Source: Dryocola sp051297175 (GTDB taxonomy: Bacteria; Pseudomonadota; Gammaproteobacteria; Enterobacterales; Enterobacteriaceae). From it: a stretch of 64,000 nucleotides of DNA. Location: the NCBI RefSeq assembly GCF_051297175.1, contig NZ_JBINNY010000001.1, positions 3,100,001-3,164,000 on the forward strand, given 5' to 3'. Shown here one piece after another: positions 24,741-33,682 of this stretch; positions within the stretch are counted from its first letter, which is position 1; each line of letters starts with the position of its first letter. A program made the translations under genes and the position numbers. The notes under the pieces are model-generated. The model was not told the DNA's origin. It did not search any database and saw nothing but the letters and a program-made list of their open reading frames with translations.

Positions 24741-27284
24741 TTAGTGGCATACCGCATTCAATATGATAAGGTCCTTTTTCTTGGGAGGCTCATCAGGTGG
24801 CGCAAACTCGGCCTGACACTGCTGCTCCGCACTCGCTCCCCATTTCACTAATAAAGACGTTTTACCTTTAATGCCGGTAAGATAAACAACGCCATTCTCA
24901 TCAACAATACTTTGTCTATGGTTATCAGGATATTGGGTAACGTTGGCACCGAAAGGCACAAATTGACCATTTTCTCTTTTCAAAGTCAGTAAAAGACGGT
25001 AGCCAATACGCGCATCAAAATGAACGGCAACCATCGAACCTTTATTAGGAATAACTACCTGTGAAGTATTTTCAGAATCTACGCCGCCGGGCAGCACGGT
25101 GGTATCAATCGCTAATTGATTTTTGCGATATGCAGTCAAAGAAGGAACGATGGCATAGCCAAGCCAGTCGGTGGATACTCCTGCCTCGTTGACGAGATGG
25201 ATACCACTCGCACCATTCGCATCAATTAACGCGAAGGAATCCCCTAGGGGTTGAGATAAGGTTATTCCATGGGGATGCATCACCAGCGCTCCGCTGACGC
25301 CGTAATTCAGCTGCTTGTATTCTCCACCCCAGGAATAGCCAGCATTTAGATTAGCAAACTGCGAGCGGTAGCTACTGTTTATACTGCTGTAACTACTGCT
25401 ACCGGAAGCGTCACCGCCGTGGCCATAAGTTTGCATGAGCGAATAACTCATTCGGCTATCATCGAATACCGTTCCATTTAGGCCAGCCTGTTGCCGAGTA
25501 TAACCGTTATTATCACGCGTAATACCATAATTCGCCCATCCACCCGGCAACCATTTATCCAAAGGAATACTCACTGTCATACCTATTTGACGATCGGTTT
25601 TATCTTCATACTTGCTTGCAATGTAATTTAATGCATAATTAACCTTACCCCAGTAGGCTGTTAACCCAGAAGCTAAATTCTTCTCTGTTTTATTGGTCCC
25701 CCAATAGTTACGCTTATACCCAGAAAAATAAACCGACAGCCCACCCCATAAAGGTTGAGTTATATTAACCTGATATTGACTTTTTTTATTGTAATTGAGG
25801 TTAAGATTGTCTAGGGAACTTGAATTATGCCGGTTCGTATCCTGAAAGGAATAATAGCCTTCGGTAGAATATTTATATCCCGCAAGGGTAATAGCCGTGT
25901 CCGTACTATCCATAGTTTTAGAATATTGCACGCGGTACGACTGCCCGGTATGTCTGGTATCGTCTGCCAGTTTACTGCGAGCGTAAATACCATCAGATGA
26001 AATAGAGCCAACAGCGCCTAAATTCACACCGATACCGACCGCTGCTGCGTTGTAATTTTCACTATTTTGCGTACCGCCATAAAGCGTAATCAGATTGTTA
26101 AGACCATAGATAGCCGTAGCCTGGATAAATCCAGTTTGTTTATCTTCCTCGTCAGAAGGACGATATTCCCCGCCTGTTAAACTGAATTTTATTCGTCCTT
26201 GACGCTGCATAATAGGAACAGATGCATAGGGCTGGATGAATTTTCTTTCGCTGCCGTCGGCCTCTTTTATAGTAACTTCCAAATCACCACTAAAAGATGT
26301 TGGATAAAGATCGTCAATAACAAATGCACCTGGTGATAAGTAGCGCTGGTAAATGATATTGCCATTTTGACGTATAGTTATCTCCGCATTGCTGTTAGCG
26401 ATACCACGTACAGTGGGGGCATACCCGCGTTCGCTTTCAGGAAGCATATTATCGTCAGAACGTAATTGAACGCCATTGAACTCAATGCTTTCAAAAATAT
26501 CTCCGGAAGTCGAACTCTGCCCTACAGTCAACTGGGATTTAAGAAACTTTATGTCTCTCTCAATATAGGTATAGATTGATTGCCAATGATTTGTATTATT
26601 ATCATTAGAGTATGTAGAATAGTTTCTTAACCGCCAGGGCCCGAGATTCAACCCATTCTGTAAATTAAGATAGCTATTCCTCTCACTTCCGGTACTAGAA
26701 TCCACTTCACTTTTTGAGCCGGTATAGCTGTAATTACTGAAGATGACAGGAACGCCATCATCCCAGTACTTTGGGTCGATGTAACCGCGACTTTCTCTCT
26801 TTAAAGCGGCCTGGGGAACGCTAATATTAAGGTTCATTTTATTAACGACCAACGAAGAAGATGCTTGTGGAATGTACTTCCCAAGATCTTCAATCGGACT
26901 ATCCCCCGCCATTGTCGACAGCATTGGAAATGCTTCTATCCGCACACCAATTTCGTTCAGTATCTCAGGCGTAATGATTGCAATCGTTTTTTTATTATCA
27001 TTATGCTTGAATTTTATACTACGTGTAAAAAGAAAACTCTTATTGAGATAAACGTTAGTTTCGTAGCTACCATCGGGTAAATTATCACTCTGGGTAAACA
27101 GAGAAAGGTCGATGTTTTTCTGATCGCTGGCACCACCCTCCATGAGTAAAGGGTCAAAAAATATTTCGCTGCGATCTTCTACATCGGCAACGCTATCGAA
27201 TGCAGCACCATAGAGTATTGAGAATATGGCAATACACAGGAATGTCCTGTTTAAGCCCGAAGTTAGTAAAAAAGAACTTTTCAT
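24741..27284 (-). CDS. Fimbrial outer-membrane usher
   Basis: An 847-residue FimD/PapC-type usher. A signal peptide is followed by the N-terminal domain (SYETNVYLNK), the beta-barrel with a plug domain (YQRYLSPGAFVIDDLYPTS), and C-terminal domains with paired Cys (QQCQAEF and the final VCH). It forms the pore through which subunit-chaperone complexes are assembled. The sequence is AT-rich compared with ghrA upstream, consistent with acquisition by transfer. Confidence 0.93.
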   Translation of the reverse strand: MKSSFLLTSGLNRTFLCIAIFSILYGAAFDSVADVEDRSEIFFDPLLMEGGASDQKNIDLSLFTQSDNLPDGSYETNVYLNKSFLFTRSIKFKHNDNKKTIAIITPEILNEIGVRIEAFPMLSTMAGDSPIEDLGKYIPQASSSLVVNKMNLNISVPQAALKRESRGYIDPKYWDDGVPVIFSNYSYTGSKSEVDSSTGSERNSYLNLQNGLNLGPWRLRNYSTYSNDNNTNHWQSIYTYIERDIKFLKSQLTVGQSSTSGDIFESIEFNGVQLRSDDNMLPESERGYAPTVRGIANSNAEITIRQNGNIIYQRYLSPGAFVIDDLYPTSFSGDLEVTIKEADGSERKFIQPYASVPIMQRQGRIKFSLTGGEYRPSDEEDKQTGFIQATAIYGLNNLITLYGGTQNSENYNAAAVGIGVNLGAVGSISSDGIYARSKLADDTRHTGQSYRVQYSKTMDSTDTAITLAGYKYSTEGYYSFQDTNRHNSSSLDNLNLNYNKKSQYQVNITQPLWGGLSVYFSGYKRNYWGTNKTEKNLASGLTAYWGKVNYALNYIASKYEDKTDRQIGMTVSIPLDKWLPGGWANYGITRDNNGYTRQQAGLNGTVFDDSRMSYSLMQTYGHGGDASGSSSYSSINSSYRSQFANLNAGYSWGGEYKQLNYGVSGALVMHPHGITLSQPLGDSFALIDANGASGIHLVNEAGVSTDWLGYAIVPSLTAYRKNQLAIDTTVLPGGVDSENTSQVVIPNKGSMVAVHFDARIGYRLLLTLKRENGQFVPFGANVTQYPDNHRQSIVDENGVVYLTGIKGKTSLLVKWGASAEQQCQAEFAPPDEPPKKKDLIILNAVCH

Positions 27285-27311
27285 TTTTGGCTCATCCCTG
27301 AATTTATGGAG

Positions 27312-28004
27312 CTATAGCTTACGCATCTCTTTTTTGGTCGACCCTCCATAGTCATTAATAGTGCGCCATGTCACTTCATTTCCCTTAGCACCCGCAGGGA
27401 TAGAAAAACTCGCCTTACTTAAAGGATCGACACCCAGCGCATCTTTAATTTCTTCTTTACCAATCCACACGCCGTTAAAAACAACATGATAGGCAGAGGG
27501 ATTCGTTATCTCCAACCGATCTCCATTACGCTTGAACGTCAGCTGATTTTGAGCATCCTCTGCTCGTCCCTTGAGTGAGGCAGGCCTGTAAAACAATTTT
27601 ATTCTTGTTTTAACCGCCAGTTTAAGCGTGTTATTCGATTCTTTATCCGTATTTGGGATAGATCGTATATTGAGAAAATAAAGGGATTCTCTATCCTGAG
27701 GGAAGTTCTCGCTAATATTTGTGATACGTAGCGTCTGTTCGTCTTGTGCATTCAATCGAAACAAAGGCGGAGTGACTACAAAAGGTCCGCGGGTTTTGTT
27801 GTCACCTATATCCACCCATGACTGAATTAAATAGGGATCTTTGTCTGCATTGTTCTTAATATTAATAGATGATTCATTTTTATCTGCTTCATAGACAACC
27901 CGGGTACCATTGACAGCAATTCCACCAGCACTGGCGCAGCCGCAGAAAACAATAAGTGAAAGTAGTGCTATCCCCGAGTTTGATATGTTTTTTGAACGAG
28001 CCAT
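27312..28004 (-). CDS. Periplasmic fimbrial chaperone
   Basis: A 230-residue PapD/FimC-type chaperone: signal peptide, then GIAVNGTRVVYEADKNESS (the conserved G1 start), LYFLNIRSIP and a C-terminal immunoglobulin-like domain. It holds subunits by donor-strand complementation and delivers them to the usher. ATG 28004 follows GGAAAG; the ATG 12 bases upstream has no clear binding site. Confidence 0.93.
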   Translation of the reverse strand: MARSKNISNSGIALLSLIVFCGCASAGGIAVNGTRVVYEADKNESSINIKNNADKDPYLIQSWVDIGDNKTRGPFVVTPPLFRLNAQDEQTLRITNISENFPQDRESLYFLNIRSIPNTDKESNNTLKLAVKTRIKLFYRPASLKGRAEDAQNQLTFKRNGDRLEITNPSAYHVVFNGVWIGKEEIKDALGVDPLSKASFSIPAGAKGNEVTWRTINDYGGSTKKEMRKL

Positions 28005-28096
28005 AACACTTTCCATGAGTAAACGGTTTCACAAACTAAAAGCCGATAACACACTTGACGCATGTTATTGGCTTACTGATTAGATGAATGTCAGGA

Positions 28097-28660
28097 TCAT
28101 TGATAATTTAGCGTGACATCGGCCGTCGCGTTAGCAGGCCCCGCAACAACGTTTGCTTGTGCAATAGAGTCATTCACCAGTTTGTATGACGCATAGAGAA
28201 CAAGGTTCATCTCAGGTCCTACAATTGTGTATTCTTTATTAGACTGGCCGTTAACCGGAATTGGATTTTTTTCACTATCCATTAAAGAAATACCAAAACC
28301 ACGATTTCCTGGCGTTCCCTCCACCGGTGGCACTTTGATGAATTCAGAATTGATTTCATCTGGCGTAGCCGTCAGTACAACGTGAAATTTTGATGGCTCA
28401 CCTTCGTTGCTACCCGGGCAGTTCTTCATCGGTATATTGATCTCCACCAATGGTGTCGATCTGTCATCAAAGCGGTAAAAGGTTTCTTTTGTCCAGGTGC
28501 CGAGTTGCACTTCGTAGACATGCCCTGTATCTGGAGCAAGCTCACAGGCGGTTTCAAGAATTTCACCGGTGAAGTTCAGTCGCCCGTCTGTAGCAAATGC
28601 ACTTGCTGATATTAGCGTCAACATTCCGCCAACGACTGATTTAAAATATTTATGATTCAT
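28097..28660 (-). CDS. Major fimbrial subunit
   Basis: A 187-residue pilin with signal peptide to about residue 23 (SAFA), mature start TDGRLNFTGEILETACEL, two Cys residues (CEL and KNCPG) and the C-terminal beta-zipper ending DVTLNYQ. First gene of the operon; AGGAGAG lies just before ATG 28660. The 92-base gap to the chaperone gene is the largest in the operon. Fimbrial type could not be named by eye. Confidence 0.9.
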   Translation of the reverse strand: MNHKYFKSVVGGMLTLISASAFATDGRLNFTGEILETACELAPDTGHVYEVQLGTWTKETFYRFDDRSTPLVEINIPMKNCPGSNEGEPSKFHVVLTATPDEINSEFIKVPPVEGTPGNRGFGISLMDSEKNPIPVNGQSNKEYTIVGPEMNLVLYASYKLVNDSIAQANVVAGPANATADVTLNYQ

Positions 28661-29142
28661 AGTCTCTCCTTGATAAATAACCATATCCACCACAAATGCA
28701 GTACTGTTTTCCGTTTCTTACCTCTGTAAGAAACATCACCACAAATGATACTTATGTGATTTATTCTCCGCAATCTTATTGATAAATCAAATACAACGAC
28801 GATAACCGATCGATTATTTATATATTCAGACGAATTCCATTCCTAATATATTCATGAGAATCATATGATCGAGTCTAATGCCATAAATAAAACATAAGTT
28901 CGGTTAATGTAAATATCAAATGATATTACAAATCACATCAATACATGACCCGCTCCTTATAAAGGCATAATTCGTTATTTCAACAAGATAAAAAGCGTTG
29001 CATCCACGCGCTGCTAAACATACTTTTGCTGCAACTTAGGCCAGCCGTCCTGGAGCAATGTTCATTTTTGCAACGAAGCGTTTACGATTGAAGCAAGTTG
29101 TTGAAAAACTGAGTAAACGAACTGTCTGTAAGCAAAATGACG
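28661..29142. promoter_or_regulatory. AT-rich region upstream of the fimbrial operon
   Basis: About 480 bases with no gene. An inverted repeat TGATTTAT (28757-28764) / ATAAATCA (28782-28789) lies about 100 bases before the pilin start. No invertible-switch repeats or recombinase gene were seen. A promoter for the fimbrial operon is expected here but could not be pinpointed. Confidence 0.45.
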
Positions 29143-29171
29143 TTGACGTAGGAGGGGCTTTTTATTACATT
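29143..29171 (+). promoter_or_regulatory. Promoter of the first tRNA-Ser
   Basis: TTGACG (29143-29148), a 17-base spacer and TACATT (29166-29171), ending 33 bases before the mature tRNA. Confidence 0.6.
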
Positions 29172-29204
29172 AGCCCCCGTTCCAGCAGCGCTGGGGCGAA
29201 ATAC

Positions 29205-29292
29205 GGTGAGGTGTCCGAGTGGCTGAAGGAGCACGCCTGGAAAGTGTGTATACGGCAACGTATCGAGGGTTCGAACCCCTCTCTCACCGCCA
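29205..29292 (+). tRNA. serX: tRNA-Ser (GGA), copy 1
   Basis: An 88-base class II tRNA gene with encoded CCA. The acceptor GGTGAG pairs with CTCACC, the anticodon loop is CTGGAAA (GGA), and the variable arm is long, as in serine tRNAs. It reads TCC/TCT codons. In E. coli the serX tRNA occupies the corresponding site near ghrA. Confidence 0.96.
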
Positions 29293-29305
29293 CATTTTAA
29301 GAAGA

Positions 29306-29332
29306 GCCCGCATGAGAATGCGGGCTTTTTTT
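29306..29332 (+). terminator. Terminator of tRNA-Ser copy 1
   Basis: Stem GCCCGCAT/ATGCGGGC with loop GAGA, followed by seven T residues. Confidence 0.92.
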
Positions 29333-29392
29333 CGCTCTGAATTCGCCATCGCTCAAGCCTTAACCGAACAGCGAATAAAGCGAAAATTACGC

Positions 29393-29421
29393 TTGACCAA
29401 AATGGGTCAACTCCCTATAGT
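29393..29421 (+). promoter_or_regulatory. Promoter of the second tRNA-Ser
   Basis: TTGACC (29393-29398), a 17-base spacer and TATAGT (29416-29421), followed by a GC-rich discriminator GCGCCCCG, typical of stringently controlled stable-RNA promoters. Confidence 0.75.
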
Positions 29422-29463
29422 AGCGCCCCGTTGCCCCCGTAAGTGGGTGACGAGAAACAAAAC

Positions 29464-29551
29464 GGTGAGGTGTCCGAGTGGCTGAAGGAGCACGCCTGGA
29501 AAGTGTGTATACGGCAACGTATCGAGGGTTCGAACCCCTCTCTCACCGCCA
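29464..29551 (+). tRNA. tRNA-Ser (GGA), copy 2
   Basis: Identical in all 88 bases to the copy at 29205-29292, including CCA. It has its own promoter and terminator, so the two are separate transcription units made by tandem duplication rather than one dicistronic gene. Confidence 0.96.
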
Positions 29552-29565
29552 CATTTTAAGAAGAG

Positions 29566-29592
29566 CCCGCATGAGAATGCGGGTTTTTTTTT
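29566..29592 (+). terminator. Terminator of tRNA-Ser copy 2
   Basis: Stem CCCGCAT/ATGCGGG, loop GAGA, followed by nine T residues. Bases from the CCA end to the stem are the same as in copy 1, so the duplication included the terminator. Confidence 0.92.
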
Positions 29593-30008
29593 CGTCTGTA
29601 GCATAACGTCTCGTGCCTGATGCGCTCTGTGCAGGGCCGCAAGCGTCGCCTCAAGCAGTTTCTCCCTGCTCCTCCCCTTAGTTTCATCGCAAACTTAACA
29701 ATTAGCTCTTATAGAGTGCCTTAAGACGCACGAACTCCGCCGCCAGCGAAATAGCGTGCCTGATTGCTCTACAGCTGTCCCAAGCAGAGCTTCTCCGTCC
29801 CGTCAATTCCAATTCTGGACGATAGTTTCAACGCTCCATAGCCCGTTGTAGCGCACAGGGCCTGCCCTTAGCTCTTATTTTGTCAGGAGGATGTCTTGCT
29901 TTAATAAAGTATGGAATGAAAAGGTCAGAATTTCTTCAGACAGACGACGGCAGGGATGGACGGCATGATGCTGATGTTAAGAAAACAGGTATAGGCGGGG
30001 ATGAAATG
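29593..30008. other. Non-coding stretch between tRNA-Ser and chbG
   Basis: About 415 bases without a supportable gene. Short open frames exist but have no binding site or recognisable domain. No integrase or repeat of the tRNA 3' end was seen. Confidence 0.6.
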
Positions 30009-30037
30009 CGGTGGATGAACGCAAGCGCCATCCACCG
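30009..30037. repeat. REP-like palindrome after chbG
   Basis: CGGTGGATG and CATCCACCG form a nine-base-pair stem around AACGCAAGCGC, the same family as the copies at 40638 and 50634. It lies seven bases after the chbG stop codon. Confidence 0.75.
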
Positions 30038-30043
30038 TTGTGG

Positions 30044-30805
30044 CTATAGATCTTTGAACGTGCCTAAACGGTAGCCGCGTTCCGCAATCCCGTACTTCAG
30101 CGCGGGGGACGTCAGCACCTCAAGCTCGGCCAGGCGCGGATAGCAGTACTTGCTCGCCAGAATCGTATTATCAATAAAGGAAGGATGGCACATAATCTCC
30201 AGCGACTTCTCATTGCGCACGGAGGCACGATCCAGCGTATCAAGGAACAGCGTTTCCGTGATGGCCTCGCCGTAAAAACCGCTGTCGAATCCCTGCGTGC
30301 TTTGCGCGCCCTGCGGTTCGATTTCGTGCTTTCTCAGCTCGTCGCGGTCGATGCGTACCGGCAGGCCCTTCTCTTTAGCAAAGGCTTCCACGACAGGGAA
30401 AATCTGCGGGATCAGATGAACGTGATGATGGCTGTCGATGTGGGTCGGCATGCGGCCAAAAAGTTCGATGAAACGCGCAAACTGGCACTCCAGCTCCTGC
30501 TTAATTTCGTCGAGCGGCAGTTTACCCGCCTCGGCCTGTTCCCAAATCCACTTGCCCAGCTCGCCCTTCTCACGTACCAGCCCCGGCATCGCGGTCAGCG
30601 GGCGGCCAAGCGTCAGCACGAAGTGCATCCCAACCGCAAGTTTAGGGTATGCCGCGCTCAGCGCCGCCGCGTGCTCGATGCCCGCAGCGTTAACCATCGC
30701 CGTGGTCGACGTCACCACGCCGTTTTTGAACGCTTCGATAATCCCGTAGTTTTGCGCTTTGCAAAGCCCAAAATCATCGGCGTTTACGATCAGTAATTTT
30801 TCCAT
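30044..30805 (-). CDS. chbG: Chitooligosaccharide deacetylase ChbG
   Basis: A 253-residue YdjC-family enzyme. The metal site includes NADDFG (residues 8-13) and HIDSHHHVH (near 125). ChbG removes an acetyl group from chitobiose-6-phosphate, giving the product that activates ChbR and is a substrate for ChbF. Last gene of chbBCARFG, separated from chbF by a hairpin with a T run. Confidence 0.93.
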   Translation of the reverse strand: MEKLLIVNADDFGLCKAQNYGIIEAFKNGVVTSTTAMVNAAGIEHAAALSAAYPKLAVGMHFVLTLGRPLTAMPGLVREKGELGKWIWEQAEAGKLPLDEIKQELECQFARFIELFGRMPTHIDSHHHVHLIPQIFPVVEAFAKEKGLPVRIDRDELRKHEIEPQGAQSTQGFDSGFYGEAITETLFLDTLDRASVRNEKSLEIMCHPSFIDNTILASKYCYPRLAELEVLTSPALKYGIAERGYRLGTFKDL

Positions 30806-30814
30806 ATGCGCTCC

Positions 30815-30842
30815 ATAAAAAGGCCCTCTTTATCGGAGGGCC
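30815..30842 (-). terminator. Hairpin with T run between chbF and chbG
   Basis: On the minus strand GGCCCTC, loop CGATAAA, GAGGGCC is followed by TTTTTA. This is a rho-independent terminator form inside the operon, just before the chbG ribosome-binding site (GGAG), so chbG is probably expressed at a lower level. Confidence 0.75.
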
Positions 30843-30849
30843 AGAAGGA

Positions 30850-32193
30850 CTATTTCAGAGCGGCAATCGTCTGCGCAAAATTCGGCAAAAGCGCTTCGTG
30901 GGCCAGCAGCATTTCACGCGCCAGCTTTTCAGCGTCTTTATCGGAACTGATAAGCGGGCTGAGGTTCAGCGCCAGCAGCACATCGTTCAGCTCGCCGCTC
31001 AGGGCCGCCTTGCTCGCCGCGATTTCAAAGCCTTTGATGGTGTAGATAAGCCCAAGGACTTTTTCATCGAAGTGCTTAACGCGCGGGTGCGGCGTTGCGC
31101 CATCGCGGCCAATGGTGCAGGTCATTTCGATAGCCCAGTCGGCAGGGATATTATCAATATGGCCCTTGTGCGGGAAGTTCACGTAGTGCTCGGTTTGCTT
31201 ATCGTTGTAGATTGCGCTGATCACTTCACAGGCCGCGTCGGAATAGTACGCCCCGCCACGCAGCTCCAGCTCTTTTGGCTTCACGTTAAGCTCAGGGTCT
31301 TTATACAGCTCGAAAAGCTGCTTCTCGACCTTTTGCACAACCGAGGCGCGCGCGCCGCCTTTGTAGAACTCGCCCATTTCAATGGCGAGCATCTCTTTCG
31401 GCTTGAAGTAATAAAGAAGGTAAGAGCATGGGATCAGATTCAGGGAGCGCAGCAGCCCTTCGCTGAACGGCAGGTCGAAGATGTTTTTTACGCCGCTGGC
31501 CTTCAGCGTGCCGGAAGCCACGCCGTCGAGCAGCTCGGCGAAGCGGGATTCACCGTTCACCAGCACGTCTTTGATAAACACCATATGGTTCAGGCCGAAC
31601 AGATCGATGCCTAAATCGTCTTCTGGCTGCACTTTGAGCACGTCCTGGATAAACATCTTCATGCCGACCGGGATGTTGCAAACGCCAATAAACTTTTTGA
31701 AGTTGGTGTGACGGAACACCGCTTCGGTCACCATACCGGCCGGGTTGGTGAAGTTAATCACCCAGGCGTACGGGCAGATTTCTTCCACGTCTTTGATGAT
31801 GTCGAAGATCACCGGAATGGTGCGCAAACCTTTGAAAAGGCCGCCCGCGCCGTTGGTTTCCTGACCCAGATAGCCGTGGCTAAGCGGGATGCGTTCGTCA
31901 AGCTCGCGCGCTTTCAGCTGCCCTACGCGCAGCTGGGTGGTGACGAAATCAGCGTCAACCAAGGCTTCGCGGCGATTAAGGGTTTTGTGGATGGTAATGG
32001 GAACGCCCGCGCGCTCAACCATGCGCAGACAGAGGTCGAAAATAATATCCTGCTTCTCTTTACCGGCTTCAACGTCGACCAGCCACAGTTCGGTAATCGG
32101 CAATTCATCGTAGCGTTTAATAAAGCCTTCAAGTAATTCAGGGGTGTAGCTACTTCCGCCACCGATAGTGACGACTTTCAGTTTTTTACTCAT
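30850..32193 (-). CDS. chbF: 6-phospho-beta-glucosidase ChbF (GH4)
   Basis: A 447-residue NAD- and manganese-dependent glycoside hydrolase of family 4. The N-terminal VTIGGGSSYTPEL binds NAD, IGVCNIPVGM contains the metal Cys, and LFGLNHM the metal His. It splits phosphorylated chitobiose or cellobiose. It sits in the standard chbBCARFG order, after chbR; an ERIC element separates chbR and chbF. Confidence 0.94.
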   Translation of the reverse strand: MSKKLKVVTIGGGSSYTPELLEGFIKRYDELPITELWLVDVEAGKEKQDIIFDLCLRMVERAGVPITIHKTLNRREALVDADFVTTQLRVGQLKARELDERIPLSHGYLGQETNGAGGLFKGLRTIPVIFDIIKDVEEICPYAWVINFTNPAGMVTEAVFRHTNFKKFIGVCNIPVGMKMFIQDVLKVQPEDDLGIDLFGLNHMVFIKDVLVNGESRFAELLDGVASGTLKASGVKNIFDLPFSEGLLRSLNLIPCSYLLYYFKPKEMLAIEMGEFYKGGARASVVQKVEKQLFELYKDPELNVKPKELELRGGAYYSDAACEVISAIYNDKQTEHYVNFPHKGHIDNIPADWAIEMTCTIGRDGATPHPRVKHFDEKVLGLIYTIKGFEIAASKAALSGELNDVLLALNLSPLISSDKDAEKLAREMLLAHEALLPNFAQTIAALK

Positions 32194-32238
32194 AGGGACT
32201 CCCGTACAATATCATTGCACTGCTAATTAAAAACCGCG

Positions 32239-32366
32239 ATATACCCTTCATGCTTCAAGCTGCAGGGGTGTTGGCTGCACTCCCTCACCCCATTCACTTA
32301 ATAAAGTAAGCTCCTGAGGATTCACTTCCTTGCCGCCTATCTGCAACTCGAATTATTTAGCGTATA
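32239..32366. repeat. ERIC element between chbR and chbF
   Basis: About 128 bases of imperfect palindrome containing AAGTAAGCTCCTGAGGATTC, close to the ERIC1R consensus, with matching CTTCAAGCTGCAGG and CTGCAACTCGAA ends. Boundaries are approximate. In the transcript it would form a long hairpin between the two genes. Confidence 0.88.
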
Positions 32367-32419
32367 TAAATTAAAGAGTGAAGATTAAATATCTGAACCT
32401 ACATTCATTCAGCCACAGG

Positions 32420-33256
32420 CTAATTGATGCTACACAATTGCTTGCGGTAATGCTTTGGTGTGAATGACGTTAATTTCTTAAAGTTTTTAATAAACATACT
32501 CGGGCTGCTATAACCAGATTCAAAAGCAATATCAGTGACCGAGTAATTGGTTATTTCTAACTGTTTCTTGGCAAAATCAATGCGTATTTCATTGATGATT
32601 TGCATCGGCGTTTTACCGTAATGGCGCTGCGTAGCGCGGGTCAGGTATTCCTGAGACTTGCCCGACAACTCGACCATATTCGCCAGCGCCTTATCGCCAA
32701 AGCGCGATTTATCGTGCATCTTCTCGACGGCCACCTTCAGCCAGACCGGCACGTCCGTGGTGACTTCCGATTCACGGTGGTGCCGCAGGCGGTTCACCAC
32801 GTAAAACGTTACGACTTCCAGAAACTCGTTAAATTCACCGTTTCTGAAATGCAGCGAGGCAATCACGGATTCAATATAAGCGAGAAACTCATTCTTAATT
32901 TGATAAACCTGTGATGCGACAAAACGCTGCGGTAATAAAGGTAAATAGTGCTGTTCAAAAAATGCTTTGCTGATCCCGACGTTTAATATTCTGGTCGCGC
33001 CAAATTCATAAAAGCTTTGGTGATTGGAACCCAGCGGGATAAAAACAAAATCGCCGCGTTCTAACAGCACCCTCTTACCATTAATATCCTGATAATAACG
33101 TCCGGTGAGCACGACGGTAAACTCGTAATAATCATGCTCGTGCAGCCCGGAGATGCTTTCTACCTTGTTGTAGATAAACACATGGAAATTTTGACCGTCG
33201 AAGAGTTGATTTTCGCGTGCTGTCTGGATTTCCATACTCAATACCTGTGGCTGCAT
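32420..33256 (-). CDS. chbR: AraC-family regulator ChbR
   Basis: A 278-residue regulator with an N-terminal cupin domain (GLHEHDYYEFTVVLTGRYYQ) and two helix-turn-helix motifs at the C-terminus (about 190-275, ending FTPKHYRKQL). It represses the chb operon without inducer and activates it with the deacetylated chitobiose phosphate. It is closely colinear with E. coli ChbR and in the same operon position. Confidence 0.95.
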   Translation of the reverse strand: MQPQVLSMEIQTARENQLFDGQNFHVFIYNKVESISGLHEHDYYEFTVVLTGRYYQDINGKRVLLERGDFVFIPLGSNHQSFYEFGATRILNVGISKAFFEQHYLPLLPQRFVASQVYQIKNEFLAYIESVIASLHFRNGEFNEFLEVVTFYVVNRLRHHRESEVTTDVPVWLKVAVEKMHDKSRFGDKALANMVELSGKSQEYLTRATQRHYGKTPMQIINEIRIDFAKKQLEITNYSVTDIAFESGYSSPSMFIKNFKKLTSFTPKHYRKQLCSIN

Positions 33257-33270
33257 TATTGCTCCATACG

Positions 33271-33618
33271 TTATTTTATTTTTTCGTGAAGCTCAATGAG
33301 TTCCGTCACCAGCTCGCGGGCCAGCATGGAGGTCATCAGGTGGTCCTGCGCGTGTACCAGCACCAGGCTTACTTTGGTTTTGCCTTCGCCCTGGTCGCCT
33401 TCAATCAGCTTGGTCTGCACCAGGTGCGCTTCGTTCAGCGCCAGGCGGGACTTCGACATTAATTCTTTCGCTTCCGGGAAATTGCCTTCTTTGGCTTTCT
33501 TCAGCGCGGCGTAGGCCAGGCTGCGGGCCTGCCCGGAGTTGATGATTAACCCCATAACCACTTCTTCGAGGTCCTGCACTTCGTCTTCAGTTTCTACAAT
33601 GCTGTCTAAATCAAACAT
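33271..33618 (-). CDS. chbA: PTS diacetylchitobiose EIIA
   Basis: A 115-residue lactose-type EIIA: EEVVMGLIINSGQARSLAY and LVLVHAQDHLMT, where the His of VHAQDH is the phosphorylation site. It passes phosphate from HPr to ChbB. ATG 33618 gives the family length; a longer upstream frame includes intergenic bases. Confidence 0.95.
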   Translation of the reverse strand: MFDLDSIVETEDEVQDLEEVVMGLIINSGQARSLAYAALKKAKEGNFPEAKELMSKSRLALNEAHLVQTKLIEGDQGEGKTKVSLVLVHAQDHLMTSMLARELVTELIELHEKIK

Positions 33619-33648
33619 CTTCTTCTCTCTACAGTAAGTCTGTTGGCA

Positions 33649-33672
33649 CTGGGGAGGCGGTGTCCTCCCCAG
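33649..33672. other. Intercistronic hairpin chbC-chbA
   Basis: Perfect nine-base-pair stem CTGGGGAGG/CCTCCCCAG with a six-base loop and no following T run in the reading direction. More likely an mRNA-stability or processing element than a terminator. Confidence 0.55.
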
Positions 33673-33682
33673 CATCCGGTGA

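Noticed and set aside
24726..24750. Longer start of the fimbrial adhesin at 24750
   Set aside because: It would overlap the usher stop and put polar residues before the signal peptide; the ATG at 24726 has a binding site and a normal signal sequence.
28661..29204. Invertible promoter (fimS-like) for the fimbrial operon
   Set aside because: No pair of inverted repeats flanking a promoter-sized segment and no fimB/fimE-type recombinase gene were seen.
29205..30043. Integrated island or prophage remnant at tRNA-Ser
   Set aside because: No integrase gene and no extra direct repeat of the tRNA 3' end beyond the two complete tRNA genes could be found in the window.
29880..30074. 64-codon plus-strand open frame before chbG
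   Set aside because: It runs into the REP-like palindrome and the chbG 3' end, has no recognisable domain and unconvincing composition.
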